Shown: positions 41,473 to 50,464 of the stretch, piece by piece | Layout: the number at the start of each line of letters is the position of its first letter | Numbering within the stretch: the stretch's first letter is position 1 | Assembly: GCA_002049495.1 (NCBI GenBank) | Contig: LLYS01000012.1 | Location: forward strand, 17,479 to 81,478 | From: Epsilonproteobacteria bacterium tcs-49 | GTDB taxonomy: Bacteria; Campylobacterota; Campylobacteria; Campylobacterales; Sulfurovaceae | Reading direction: 5' to 3' | Length of the DNA stretch: 64,000 bases | Notes under the pieces: model-generated | Databases searched by the model: none | Told to the model about the DNA's origin: nothing | Seen by the model: only the letters and a program-made list of their open reading frames with translations | Program-made: the position numbers and the translations under genes

Positions 41473-42641
41473 TTCATCGCCTCCTTGGCACCGATAATGC
41501 ACAAACGCCATACCGGTACGATCACCGCGGCGCTAAAGGGGATAATAAAAAGCAGATACAGCTGCGCAAACAGCCCCGGATCGAAAAAGGGTTTAAAATC
41601 ATAATCCACGGGGAGTTCGCCATAGCCCAGAAAGATCCTGCCAAGCAAAGGCGCGTCGGCTCCGTATACGTAGATAAAAGCGGCGATAAAGCCGCCCATA
41701 AACGCGACGCTCCCCACACACAGGGTTTCAAACCCTTTCAGGCGCAGCAGGTCGTTGATGCTCCACCCCAAAGAGCGCAGGATTCCGATCTCGCGTTTTG
41801 CGCTGCTGAGCACATGGCTGTATTTAAAATACAAGATCAAAACAAATCCCAGCAAAACGACGGTAAAGAGGCTTAAAAAGACGCCGCTTTTCATATCGTA
41901 CATGGTTTGATACCGCGCGGCCATTTTGCGCTTGTCGATCACTTCGACGTTGGCGTAGCGGCTGAGGATGGTTTGCTTGATCGTATCAAGTTCCAACTCG
42001 TTGGGCACCTCCAAAGCGATATCGGTGAAGGTTCCGTAGGGCAAGCCCAAAACCTCCCTGGCTTTCTCCATGGGCAGCAGCATCACGTCGTTTGCCTGCA
42101 GGGCGTAGTCCCGATCGATCACCCCGGCGATCTCCATACGCATCGTACCGCCTTCGTATCGGTGAAACAGGTACTCGCTCTCATAATAGTTTTGACGCAA
42201 AAGCTCCTTGACGGCGGGACTGACAAGCATCTGATCGGGCGAAAGCTTTTCAAACTCCCGTGCGGTAAGTTTGCGCAAAGTGCGGGTCAGGGAGGGTTCG
42301 AAAATATCGATCCCCACCAGTTCAAACCCTGTATCCTCGAAAACGGGATCGTCGTAGCGGCCGTGGACGCGCCCCCGTACCGCCGTGACGCCCCTGATCT
42401 CTTGCAATGCGTACAGCAGCTGCTCATCGGTAGCCACGGGCCGCCCCCCGCGAAGCTTCCTGACGACAAATTCGGGCTGCTGCGCAAGATTGAGGAAGGT
42501 TTGCTTTTGTAAAGACCCCACCACAAACAGTCCCGAAGCGAGCAAAAAGATCAAAACCGCGGCCATCAGCAGCGTCGTGGCGTGGAAAAAGCGGTTTTTA
42601 TACAGCGTCAGCAGTAAAAAGTGGAAAAAACTACCGGCCAT
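41469..42641 (-). CDS. ABC transporter permease (FtsX/MacB/LolC type)
   Basis: 390 residues from ATG at 42641 (GGAG at seven bases). Topology is one N-terminal helix (about 22-45), a ~210-residue periplasmic domain, then three C-terminal helices with the characteristic coupling sequence SSAKREIGILRSLGWSINDLLRLKGFETL. This type VII architecture performs lipoprotein extraction, toxin or peptide extrusion, or enzyme activation rather than classical transport. Placed among NosL-like proteins, it may deliver or extract a metal-binding lipoprotein. Overlaps both neighbours. Confidence 0.88.
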   Translation of the reverse strand: MAGSFFHFLLLTLYKNRFFHATTLLMAAVLIFLLASGLFVVGSLQKQTFLNLAQQPEFVVRKLRGGRPVATDEQLLYALQEIRGVTAVRGRVHGRYDDPVFEDTGFELVGIDIFEPSLTRTLRKLTAREFEKLSPDQMLVSPAVKELLRQNYYESEYLFHRYEGGTMRMEIAGVIDRDYALQANDVMLLPMEKAREVLGLPYGTFTDIALEVPNELELDTIKQTILSRYANVEVIDKRKMAARYQTMYDMKSGVFLSLFTVVLLGFVLILYFKYSHVLSSAKREIGILRSLGWSINDLLRLKGFETLCVGSVAFMGGFIAAFIYVYGADAPLLGRIFLGYGELPVDYDFKPFFDPGLFAQLYLLFIIPFSAAVIVPVWRLCIIGAKEAMK

Positions 42642-42846
42642 AGACAAACTCCGTCCCCTCAAGGGGGTTCATGGTCGGATAGATCCGCTGCTTGGAGTAC
42701 CCGGGCAGCGCGAAGTCGATCGTTTTTGGAAAGAGCTTGCTGCCGTGCAGCGTTTGGGGCGAATGCAGCGGAGCACTCAGCAAAAACAGAAACACCCCCG
42801 TCAAACCTGCACTAAAAAGCAGGAAAACTTTAGTGATCAAGGGCAA
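42631..42846 (-). CDS. Small membrane-anchored periplasmic protein (71 aa)
   Basis: Starts with TTG at 42846 (GGAG at seven bases) giving MPLITKVFLLFSAGLTGVFL; an N-terminal helix of about 20 residues precedes a ~48-residue periplasmic tail (PKTIDFALPGYSKQRIYPTM). It overlaps the upstream NosL-like gene by 17 bases and the permease by 11, so translation is coupled on both sides. Its size and location suggest an accessory subunit. No homologue recognised. Confidence 0.62.
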   Translation of the reverse strand: MPLITKVFLLFSAGLTGVFLFLLSAPLHSPQTLHGSKLFPKTIDFALPGYSKQRIYPTMNPLEGTEFVYGR

Positions 42847-43939
42847 AGACGATCTCCGGCGTAATCTGTTCAAAGGTGAGTATCTTTTTGCCAAAGTGGG
42901 TATCGCTGAAGTTTTGCGCCTGCTCCCGGGTGGCAAAGGGGATCAACTCGTTGCCCATGGGACCGTAGATGTTGGAGCCGATCACGTAAAAAGCGCTTTT
43001 TGCTTCCAGCGGCTCCAGGGTATAGTAATCGCTCACCGTAATCTTTTCAAAATCGGCCGCACTGTGGCCGCCTTTAAACTTTTCCGGGTGGAAAAAATAC
43101 TTCATCATATCCTTTACCCCGTCAAAGTAGTGGGCGTGCCCCCCTTTGATCGCGATCTTTGCAGCCCATTTGGGGTATTTGGCCACGAACATGCCGCATA
43201 CGGGACACTTTGCGCTCTTTGGCACTTCGATACGCTTTTTCTGCGCCAATACCTCTTTGTTCAAACGTTTGACTTCCCACAGGTATCTGGTAAGTGCTTG
43301 CAGGTTGCGCTCGTTTAAGCGCTTGCACACGCCGGAGCTTTGCAGATGGGTTTTTAAATGCTTCAGCGAGGAAAACGCCAAGGGATCGACCTCTTCACAC
43401 ACCTTTTCATAGATACGCTGCCCCCGTTTCAGGCTGCGCTCATCCCGGTTTTTGCGGTACTTTTCATCCAGCTGTATATCGCGGGTCGCCATATACAGCG
43501 CAAAATCAAAATCCCGGATATCGCCGCCGTATTTTCGGATAAACTCCTCGGCGGCGCGCTTTTTTGCAAAGGCGATCTTGAGGTACTTGCTATAGGGCGA
43601 ACCCAGCGAACTGTTCAAAACGAAAAATGCGTTTTGTACATCGATAAAGGCGCCGCTTTGGGCATCGACTACCTCAATGACCGTCACACGATCCTTGATC
43701 GCGTCAAAATCCTCGGCTAAAAAGCGTAAAGCGGCATACCGTTTCGTTGTGCCGTCGCTGAGATGGGCTCTGTAATTGATCAGGTAGGTGTGTGCAAGCC
43801 CGTAGCCGCTGCGGTCGCACCAGCGATCGGCGGAATGTTTCCCCGGAAGTTCGGGTTCAATGGAGGCAGGGGCTTTCAAGGAGATGGTTTGCCCCTGCAA
43901 AAGTATGGTTAAAGAAAGAAAGAATAAAATGACACGCAA
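42830..43939 (-). CDS. Secreted two-domain NosL-like protein
   Basis: 369 residues with a signal peptide (about 1-17). The N-terminal domain (about 40-155) has the NosL-like sequence AALRFLAEDFD..VTVIEVVDAQSGAFIDVQNAFFVLNSS but no CxxC. A helical middle segment (170-228) reads RGQRIYEKVC ... SGVCKRLNERNLQALTRYLWEVK, like a cytochrome c fold without CxxCH. The C-terminal NosL domain holds CPVCGM (245-250), GGHAHYFDGVKDMMKYFF and FYVIGSNIYGPMGNELIPF. It starts with TTG at 43939 (AGGA upstream). Likely a periplasmic metal-binding protein. Confidence 0.75.
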   Translation of the reverse strand: MRVILFFLSLTILLQGQTISLKAPASIEPELPGKHSADRWCDRSGYGLAHTYLINYRAHLSDGTTKRYAALRFLAEDFDAIKDRVTVIEVVDAQSGAFIDVQNAFFVLNSSLGSPYSKYLKIAFAKKRAAEEFIRKYGGDIRDFDFALYMATRDIQLDEKYRKNRDERSLKRGQRIYEKVCEEVDPLAFSSLKHLKTHLQSSGVCKRLNERNLQALTRYLWEVKRLNKEVLAQKKRIEVPKSAKCPVCGMFVAKYPKWAAKIAIKGGHAHYFDGVKDMMKYFFHPEKFKGGHSAADFEKITVSDYYTLEPLEAKSAFYVIGSNIYGPMGNELIPFATREQAQNFSDTHFGKKILTFEQITPEIVFALDH

Positions 43940-43951
43940 ACTGCTTGATTC

Positions 43952-44734
43952 CTATTTATTGATATATTTTTGAACCTCTTTGTTTTTGCCGTAAAGCTTT
44001 TCAAACTTGTCAAGCTTCACATCCCACCAGTATAGCATAATTCCCTGCAACTGCATATCGTTGAGGTTTTCCCCGCAGGCTTTGGAAGTTTTGATCATCG
44101 CTTTCATATCACCCATGGTGTGCGCATCGAGCCGCTTGATCGCCGCTTTGTCGCACTTGGTGTTATAAAGCTTTTTCCCCATCTTATACATTTTGGAACT
44201 GCGCTTTTTATACACCATCGCCGTATCCCTAGCAAAATCATCCAGCGCGGCGGCGTACGCTCCGTCAAAATCGGTGATCGCTCCGCCGTTTTGCGCGGCA
44301 AACTGCTCCGCTGCCTCTTTCTGGGCAAAAGCGTATTTGGAGTTTGCCGTCATGGTGCCTTTTTTCTTGCTGCCCACCACGTAGTACGCTTTTTTCGCAT
44401 CGATATATTGCAAAGAGGGCACGTCTACGACCATGATCTGCTCAACCCGGTCCTTTTTCCCGCGCAGCGTCGTAAGCTCCATCTCCTCGGTAAGACAGTA
44501 GATGGAGCAGTACTGCCGCACCTCTCCGTTTTTCAACTTCGCCGCATGGGAGGTTTTGTAAAACTTGGGCAGATACATCCCGCAGTTGGGACAATACATC
44601 TTCGACTCCCCCTTTTGCATAATCTGCGCTTTTTCCTGCGAAACGCTTTGGAACATCTTGCCCATGCCACCCATGGCAAAAAGCGATGATACGCTAAAAA
44701 GCGCCGCCGCTAAAACCGTAACCGTTTTGTTCAT
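43952..44734 (-). CDS. Secreted NosL-like protein with CPNCGM and YCSIYC motifs
   Basis: 260 residues from ATG at 44734 (AGGGGG upstream), with a signal peptide about 1-20. The NosL domain carries CPNCGMYL (Cys48, Cys51) and a second pair RQYCSIYC (Cys76, Cys80), then VDVPSLQYIDAKKAYYVVGSKKKGTM. The C-terminal segment (about 190-245) repeats the neighbour's degenerate cytochrome-like pattern: GKKLYNTKC ... KTSKACGENLNDMQLQGIMLYWWDVK. First gene of the operon that continues to the histidine kinase. Copper(I) binding is inferred from the family. Confidence 0.78.
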   Translation of the reverse strand: MNKTVTVLAAALFSVSSLFAMGGMGKMFQSVSQEKAQIMQKGESKMYCPNCGMYLPKFYKTSHAAKLKNGEVRQYCSIYCLTEEMELTTLRGKKDRVEQIMVVDVPSLQYIDAKKAYYVVGSKKKGTMTANSKYAFAQKEAAEQFAAQNGGAITDFDGAYAAALDDFARDTAMVYKKRSSKMYKMGKKLYNTKCDKAAIKRLDAHTMGDMKAMIKTSKACGENLNDMQLQGIMLYWWDVKLDKFEKLYGKNKEVQKYINK

Positions 44735-44764
44735 TTTGACCCCCTGTATTATCGCCGCATACAC

Positions 44765-44788
44765 AAAACGGAGGAAAGCCCCCGTTTT
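44765..44788 (-). terminator. Leader hairpin ahead of the NosL operon
   Basis: AAAACGGAGG / CCCCCGTTTT stem (one mismatch) with a four-base loop, between the operon's likely promoter and its first gene, followed on the minus strand by a short T-rich run. It could be an attenuator or a terminator for transcripts entering from upstream. Confidence 0.4.
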
Positions 44789-44932
44789 AACAAAAAAAGA
44801 TGTAATGTGTTTGCCCGATATTTGATAATATTGCAGTTTTAGTAGAATTTGTAAAACTTTCGTTAGTATAACACCCTATTGTTAAGTATCTGTTAATTGA
44901 TTTGCCTCAAGCTAATTTCAAGATAATCTGTG

Positions 44933-44959
44933 TATAATTTGATAATAATTTTCATTTTC
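44933..44959 (+). promoter_or_regulatory. feoAB promoter with Fur box
   Basis: TATAAT at 44933-44938 is followed by GATAATAATTTTCATTTTC (44941-44959), which matches the classic 19-base Fur consensus at 15 positions. Position immediately downstream of the -10 box fits repression by Fe-Fur. The rest of the 44765-44988 gap is AT-rich without other recognised elements. Confidence 0.75.
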
Positions 44960-44988
44960 GCGGCTTGCACGCCATATAAGGAGCAAAG

Positions 44989-45219
44989 ATGACGATAGCT
45001 GATCTAAAGGTTGACGAAAAGGCGGAGATTGTCGGCATCGATGCGGGCAAAGAGTTCAAAAGACGCTTAAACTCTTTTGGAATCGTCAAGGGAACGGAGT
45101 TTGTACTCAAAGCAAAAACCCTGACGGCGAACACCTTTGAAATCGAAGTCAATCGCAACATGATCGCCCTTCGCCGCGGCGAAGCCCAAAAGATAAAGGT
45201 CTCCCCATGCAAGAGATAA
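44989..45219 (+). CDS. feoA: Ferrous iron transport protein A
   Basis: 76-residue SH3-like cytosolic protein needed for FeoB function. Contains MTIADLKVDEKAEIVGI, RRLNSFGIVKGTEFVLK and RNMIALRRGEAQKI, the typical FeoA barrel. ATG at 44989 with AAGGAG upstream. It overlaps feoB by 13 bases and lies directly behind a Fur-box candidate, so the operon should be induced by iron limitation. Confidence 0.93.
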   Translation: MTIADLKVDEKAEIVGIDAGKEFKRRLNSFGIVKGTEFVLKAKTLTANTFEIEVNRNMIALRRGEAQKIKVSPCKR

Positions 45220-47306
45220 GAATCGCCCTCGTGGGGCAACCCAACGTGGGAAAAAGTATGCTCACCAACTCCATCGGCCACACCCGTTTGAAAGTGGGAA
45301 ACTTCAGCGGCGTCACCGTGGAAAAAAAGGAGATCGGTTTTGAACACAAAGGTTACAAGTTTATCGTCACCGACCTTCCGGGGGCGTACTCACTCAACAA
45401 CTACACCATCGAAGAAAAGGTCACCAACAGATTTTTAAACAGTGACGAATACGACATCATTTTAAACGTTATCGATACGACCAATATGGAGCGCAACCTC
45501 TACCTCACCACCGAACTTCTGGAACTGAATCAGAAGATGGTGATCGCACTTAACATGATCGATGAAGCGGAAAAGGAGGGGGTGTGTATCGACAGCGAGC
45601 AGCTCAGCGCGATTTTGGGCAAACCCTGTATCAAAACCTCCGCTTCGCAAAATACCGGAATCGAAGAACTTTTAACGGAGCTCATAGACACTTTTGAGCG
45701 GGGCAAATACGTCTCCAAACTCAAATTCAGCGACGTAATCGAAGAGGAGATTTTGAATCTCATCACCCTTTTTGAGGAGAAAAATTTTAAAACCAAGATG
45801 GGTTACCGCGAACTTGCCATCAAGCTGCTCAAAGAGGATGAGGAAACTTTCAAACAGGTGCATGACAACCCGATCTGGGTGGAGCTGCAACCGGTTTTGA
45901 GCGAAGCGCTGGAACATATCTACCTGCACTACAACACCAAAGACGTGGATGAGATCTTTAACGACGAACGCGTCGCCTTTGCCAAGGGGGCCGTCACCGA
46001 AACCTTCACCTGTCCTTTGCGCATCAAAAAAACCCTCACGCAGCGCATTGACGACGTCATGATGCACAAAATCTTCGGCCTGCCCATCTTTTTGTTTTTG
46101 ATGTGGGGACTCTTTCAATTGACTTTTGAAGCGGGCAACATCCCCATGGAGTATATCGATATGTTTTTTGCCAAGCTTATCGAGGGGACAAAAAACCTGC
46201 TCGGAAACGGGGAGTTTGCTTCCGTCATCGCCGACGGCGCCCTCGCAGGCGTGGGAGCGGTGGTGCTGTTTCTGCCAAATATCGTCATTTTGTTTTTCGG
46301 CATCGCTTTGCTTGAAACTACGGGGTATATGAGCCGCGTCGCTTTCTTGCTTGACGGCTTTTTTCACAAATTCGGCCTGCACGGCAAAAGTTTTATCCCG
46401 CTTGTTACGGGCTTTGGGTGCAGCGTACCCGCGTATATGGCGGCCAGGACCCTGAAAAACCGCAAAGACCGTCTGATCACCCTGTTTATCATCGGCTTTA
46501 TGAGCTGCGGCGCGAGGCTGCCCATCTACGTTTTATTTATCGGGGCCTTTTTCTCCCAGGAGAATGCGGGAAACATTCTGTTTCTCATCTATATCGCCGG
46601 CGCTTTGATCGGCCTGTTTGCGGCAAAGGTGCTGAAAATGACCGCTTTTAAGGGCGAGGACGAACCCTTCGTGATGGAGATTCCTAAATACCGCATGCCT
46701 TCGCTGAAGCTGATTTGGCACACCGTTTCGACGCAGGCATGGATGTATCTGAAAAAAGCGGGCACTTTTATCCTCGCCGCGTCGATCCTGATCTGGTTTG
46801 CCAGCAACTACCCCAAAAACGAACAGTTGCAAACGCAGTTTGAACACAAGATCGAAACCGCTGCAACGCCCGAACAGGCACAGCAGTACCGGGCACAACT
46901 GCAAGCGCAGAATCTGGAACACAGCTACCTGGGGATTATCGGCAAAGCCACCGAACCGATCTTTGCGCCTTTGGGATTTGACTGGAAGATGACGGTAGCT
47001 TTGGAGATGGGACTGGCGGCCAAAGAGGTGGTGGTTTCGAGTCTGGGTATTCTCTACGGTTTGAGCGACGGCGTGGACGAGAACAGCCAAAGCCTGATCG
47101 AAACCATACGCGCAAACATCCCCTTTGCTTCGGCGGTGGCGTTTATCCTCTTTGTCATGACCTACCTGCCCTGCCTGGCCGCTTCGATGGTTTTTGCCAA
47201 AGAGGCGGGCGGATGGCGCTATCTGGGGTATCTGTTTGTCTTTACCACTACCACCGCATGGGTACTTTCCTTTGTGGCATACAATATTACGCTGGGTCTT
47301 ACTTAA
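45207..47306 (+). CDS. feoB: Ferrous iron transporter FeoB
   Basis: 699-residue inner-membrane Fe(II) transporter. The N-terminal G domain has G1 GQPNVGKSM near 9-17, G3 DLPGAYSL and G4 LNMIDEAE. A GDI-like helical part follows, then a membrane domain with the Gate motifs (GFGCSVPAYMAARTL and YLPCLAASMVFAKE) containing the conserved cysteines. ATG at 45207 overlaps feoA. Confidence 0.97.
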   Translation: MQEIRIALVGQPNVGKSMLTNSIGHTRLKVGNFSGVTVEKKEIGFEHKGYKFIVTDLPGAYSLNNYTIEEKVTNRFLNSDEYDIILNVIDTTNMERNLYLTTELLELNQKMVIALNMIDEAEKEGVCIDSEQLSAILGKPCIKTSASQNTGIEELLTELIDTFERGKYVSKLKFSDVIEEEILNLITLFEEKNFKTKMGYRELAIKLLKEDEETFKQVHDNPIWVELQPVLSEALEHIYLHYNTKDVDEIFNDERVAFAKGAVTETFTCPLRIKKTLTQRIDDVMMHKIFGLPIFLFLMWGLFQLTFEAGNIPMEYIDMFFAKLIEGTKNLLGNGEFASVIADGALAGVGAVVLFLPNIVILFFGIALLETTGYMSRVAFLLDGFFHKFGLHGKSFIPLVTGFGCSVPAYMAARTLKNRKDRLITLFIIGFMSCGARLPIYVLFIGAFFSQENAGNILFLIYIAGALIGLFAAKVLKMTAFKGEDEPFVMEIPKYRMPSLKLIWHTVSTQAWMYLKKAGTFILAASILIWFASNYPKNEQLQTQFEHKIETAATPEQAQQYRAQLQAQNLEHSYLGIIGKATEPIFAPLGFDWKMTVALEMGLAAKEVVVSSLGILYGLSDGVDENSQSLIETIRANIPFASAVAFILFVMTYLPCLAASMVFAKEAGGWRYLGYLFVFTTTTAWVLSFVAYNITLGLT

Positions 47307-47319
47307 GTCTCAGCGTAAT
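47286..47319 (+). terminator. Hairpin spanning the feoB stop codon
   Basis: ATTACGCTG (47286-47294) pairs with CAGCGTAAT (47311-47319) around the stop codon, followed by TTTCCC. A second fold nearby (ATATAC..CTTAC-CCA-GTAAG..GTATAT, about 47324-47352) may add to termination. Confidence 0.45.
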
Positions 47320-47410
47320 TTCCCGATACTTATATACTACATCTTACCCAGTAAGAGGTATATTTCGCCATGTAAACAAAAATGTTAATTTGTGATTTAC
47401 AAATAATCGC

Positions 47411-47416
47411 TATAAT
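47411..47416 (+). promoter_or_regulatory. -10 box of the heme chemoreceptor gene
   Basis: Perfect TATAAT 31 bases before the start at 47447; no good -35 sequence. Confidence 0.45.
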
Positions 47417-47446
47417 AGAGAATTAATTTTTCTTCGGAGTGCTGGA

Positions 47447-49042
47447 ATGGAAGTGTTTAAAACGATCAAAACCAAGATCATCTTTACCCTCGTCGCCTTT
47501 TTCACCATCGGTGTTATCGGGCTGATCAGTTATATCTTTATCAGTTTCGACGACATCATGGAACAATCGGCCAAACGTAACGTCGATACGATCAGCGATA
47601 CCGCCTTTATAGGCGTACGCAACGCGATGAATTTGGGTAGTGCCCAAGTGATCGAGGAGACGATCAACAAAGCGAAAAAAATCGGCGATATCAAAGATTT
47701 GGAGATCGCAAAATCCCAGGCGGTGATCGATGCTTTCGGGCTGCAGGAGGAGGTCACCAAAGATAAAGATATCCAGCAGGTGTTCCGAACGAAAAAACCG
47801 ATCTTTATCGACGAACTCGACGGTAAGGACAAAGTGATCCGACAGATCAAACCCCTGATCGCTACCAGCGAATGCCTCATGTGCCACCCCACCTCCAAAG
47901 AGGGTGACGTACTGGGGGTAATGGATATTGAACTCTCTTTGGAACAGACTTACGAAGAGATCAACAGTTTCAAATCGGTCATCCTGCCTGCGATGATTAT
48001 CGCGGCGATTTTGGCGATTATCGGCTTGAGTATCTTTTTGAAAAAAGAGGTACTCAAACCTATCGAAGTGCTTACGGGCAGAACGAAAGATCTCAGCAAC
48101 GACGACGGCGATCTGCGCCGGCGCTTGAACTTTGTCAAGGAGGATGAGATCTCCAAAGCCGCTTACTGGGTAGATCGCTTCATCGGCAAAGTGCAAGATA
48201 TCGTCGTGGGTGCCAAAGACTCCAGTAAAGACAACCTCGATATCGCGCAAAGCCTCAATGAAAATGCGGCCAAAATCACCAACAGAACGCAAAAGCAGTC
48301 CGAGATCGTTAAAACCACCACCCAGCTTGGTCAAAATATGACGCAGATGCTCGAACAGTCGGTACAAACCACCGAAAACAGCAGAAACGACATCAAGGTA
48401 GCCAACGACAAATTAAGCAACGTGCGAAGAACGCTGGAAAGCTTTACGCAAAACCTGGAATCCGAATCGCAGATGGGGCTGGATATGGCGGAAAAACTCA
48501 ACAACCTGACCCACAATGCCGAGGAGGCGAAAAACGTCCTCAATGCCATCAGCGACATCGCCGAACAGACCAACCTGCTTGCGCTCAACGCAGCCATCGA
48601 AGCCGCACGGGCCGGAGAGCACGGCAGAGGTTTCTCCGTCGTGGCTGATGAAGTGCGCAAGCTTGCCGAGCAGACACAGAAATCCCTAGGGGAGATCGAA
48701 GCTACCATCAGTATCATCGTACAAGAGATCTCTTCAAGCAGTTCGGAGATGAACAGAAACGCCGACAGCCTGCAAAACCTGACCAAAGATGCGGAAACGG
48801 TGGATAAGGATCTGGTCGAAACCGATGAGATCGTCAACACCGCCTACAACGTCGCGGAACAGTCCGTGGAGGATTCCACGAAGCTGGCAAAAGATGTGCA
48901 AAACGTGTTGGATTATATTAAAGAGATTCAAAAGATTTCCCAGGAGAATCAGCTTGACACCGAGAAGGTGGACGCGGCGGCGAAGCAGCTGCAGCAAACG
49001 GCCAACCGCCTAAACGACGAACTCAACAAGTTCAGCACCTAA
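47447..49042 (+). CDS. Methyl-accepting chemotaxis protein with periplasmic c-type heme motif
   Basis: 531 residues. TM1 about 10-32, periplasmic domain about 33-177, TM2 about 178-200, HAMP, then a signalling domain with [31 protein letters not shown] (about 380-410). The periplasmic domain contains CLMCH (143-147), a covalent heme attachment site, in a PAS-like heme sensor context ([20 protein letters not shown] ... [20 protein letters not shown]). It should sense redox potential, oxygen or NO. ATG at 47447. Monocistronic; no CZB domain or C-terminal CheR-binding pentapeptide is seen. Confidence 0.9.
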   Translation: MEVFKTIKTKIIFTLVAFFTIGVIGLISYIFISFDDIMEQSAKRNVDTISDTAFIGVRNAMNLGSAQVIEETINKAKKIGDIKDLEIAKSQAVIDAFGLQEEVTKDKDIQQVFRTKKPIFIDELDGKDKVIRQIKPLIATSECLMCHPTSKEGDVLGVMDIELSLEQTYEEINSFKSVILPAMIIAAILAIIGLSIFLKKEVLKPIEVLTGRTKDLSNDDGDLRRRLNFVKEDEISKAAYWVDRFIGKVQDIVVGAKDSSKDNLDIAQSLNENAAKITNRTQKQSEIVKTTTQLGQNMTQMLEQSVQTTENSRNDIKVANDKLSNVRRTLESFTQNLESESQMGLDMAEKLNNLTHNAEEAKNVLNAISDIAEQTNLLALNAAIEAARAGEHGRGFSVVADEVRKLAEQTQKSLGEIEATISIIVQEISSSSSEMNRNADSLQNLTKDAETVDKDLVETDEIVNTAYNVAEQSVEDSTKLAKDVQNVLDYIKEIQKISQENQLDTEKVDAAAKQLQQTANRLNDELNKFST

Positions 49043-49068
49043 GGCTGAACCCGTTCTTTGCCTGCAGC

Positions 49069-50091
49069 CTAAAGTGCTGCAAGCAGCTTTTCTACGATCG
49101 CTTTATAATACCCTTTTTCCTCATCGTTACCGAAAGCTACGGGGACTTTCCCCTCATCGCTGTGCCGGCGGATATCCATGGTCAAAGGGATTGCTCCGAG
49201 CAGATCGACACCGTATTTTTCAGCGATTGCTCGCCCCCCTTCGGTGCCGAAGATATCGTACTGTTTCCCCGTATCGGGGGCGATAAAATAACTCATATTC
49301 TCCACGATGCCCGCGATGGGAACGTGGATATCTTTAAACATCATCACCGAGCGGCTCACGTCGTCTACGCTGATCTGTTGGGGCGTGGTCACGACCACGG
49401 CCGCGGAGAGATTGAGCTCCTGAGCCATGGTCAGCTGCACATCCCCCGTCCCCGGCGGCATATCGATCACCAATATGTCCAGCTGCCCCCAGTCCACGTC
49501 GTCCAAAAACTGGATCAGCGCGCTGACGGCGACGGAGCTGCGCCATACCAGCGGCGTATCGGGCTGCGGCGTGGTGAGTCCCACGCTCATCATCTTGATC
49601 CCGAAGTTTTCCGCGGGGACGATCTTGTCCTTCTCGTTCCAGCGCAGCTTTTCATGCTCAAGCTGCATCATGCGCGGCACGCTCGGGCCATACACGTCCG
49701 CATCGAGCAAGCCGACCTTTTTCCCCTCCTGGGCAAGGCCCACGGCCAGGTTGACCGCCACGGTACTTTTGCCCACGCCCCCTTTGCCGCTGCTTACCGC
49801 AACGATCTTTTTGGCGTATTTGGCGCGGTTGTTGGGGTTTTGCGTGGAGCCGTAATTGGTGGACTTTTGCTTCTGCGCGGCAAAAACCACCTCCGTCTCA
49901 TACTCTCCAAGCGCATCTTTAACCCGCTTCTCCACTTCACCGAAAAGCTCCTCGTTTGCCATGCTCAGCGTGATCTTCACACTCTTGCCGCGGACCTGGA
50001 TATCTTTGACGATTTTGAGCGTCACAAGACTTTTGTCCAGCCCCGGATAGGTAATCTTTTTGAGCCGTTTTTCGATCTGCGCTTTACTCAT
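49069..50091 (-). CDS. mrp: Mrp/NBP35-family iron-sulfur carrier ATPase
   Basis: 340-residue cytosolic P-loop protein (ApbC/Mrp). An N-terminal FeS-assembly (MIP18-like) domain (about 1-75) precedes the deviant Walker A SSGKGGVGKST (100-110), DADVYGPSVPRMM and IDMPPGTGDVQLT. The usual C-terminal CxxC used to bridge an Fe-S cluster is not present: the corresponding segment reads NMSYFIAPDTGKQYDIFG. ATG at 50091 overlaps the upstream gene by eight bases, with GGGGAG just before. Confidence 0.93.
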   Translation of the reverse strand: MSKAQIEKRLKKITYPGLDKSLVTLKIVKDIQVRGKSVKITLSMANEELFGEVEKRVKDALGEYETEVVFAAQKQKSTNYGSTQNPNNRAKYAKKIVAVSSGKGGVGKSTVAVNLAVGLAQEGKKVGLLDADVYGPSVPRMMQLEHEKLRWNEKDKIVPAENFGIKMMSVGLTTPQPDTPLVWRSSVAVSALIQFLDDVDWGQLDILVIDMPPGTGDVQLTMAQELNLSAAVVVTTPQQISVDDVSRSVMMFKDIHVPIAGIVENMSYFIAPDTGKQYDIFGTEGGRAIAEKYGVDLLGAIPLTMDIRRHSDEGKVPVAFGNDEEKGYYKAIVEKLLAAL

Positions 50092-50464
50092 GGGGCTCCC
50101 CGGCTTTGAGCTTTTGCGTCTCCATATGCAGCAGACGCAGCGTACTTTTTGCCTTTTGCAGCCACTGTAGCGTTACCTTTTGGGCTTGCGGATACTTTTC
50201 GCCGTATTCATTGTATTCACGCATACGCTCCGAAATCAGCTCCGCAATCTCTTCGAAAAGTTCGGAAAGCCGACCCGCTTTTTTGGCCCGGGCGATCAAC
50301 TTTTTCAAAGAGACTTCCCGCTCCTTTATGGGAAGGTCATACCCCAGCGCTTCACCCATCCGGGCGATATCCTTGGAATTGATATACACGCCGCTTCGAA
50401 AAACAGCCAATAGCTGCTTTTCCAAAGCTTCGTAATCACTTAACTGCTCTTGCTTCTTTTTCAT
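50084..50464 (-). CDS. Hypothetical helical protein upstream of mrp (126 aa)
   Basis: Starts MKKKQEQLSDYEALEKQLLAVFRSGVYINSKDIARMGEALGYDLP and continues with charged amphipathic helices (LKKLIARAKKAGRLSELFEEIAELISERMREYNEYGEKYP). No signal peptide, membrane helix or cysteine. The ATG at 50464 is preferred to one at 50488 because AGAGGAG precedes it. Translationally coupled to mrp. Not recognised; may be a DNA-binding or scaffold-like protein. Confidence 0.65.
   Translation of the reverse strand: MKKKQEQLSDYEALEKQLLAVFRSGVYINSKDIARMGEALGYDLPIKEREVSLKKLIARAKKAGRLSELFEEIAELISERMREYNEYGEKYPQAQKVTLQWLQKAKSTLRLLHMETQKLKAGEPHE

Noticed and set aside
37122..44734. Calling the operon a nos (nitrous oxide reductase) cluster
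   Set aside because: No nosZ, nosD, nosF/Y pair or nosG/H ferredoxins are in the window, and the ABC permease is FtsX/MacB-like instead of NosY-like.
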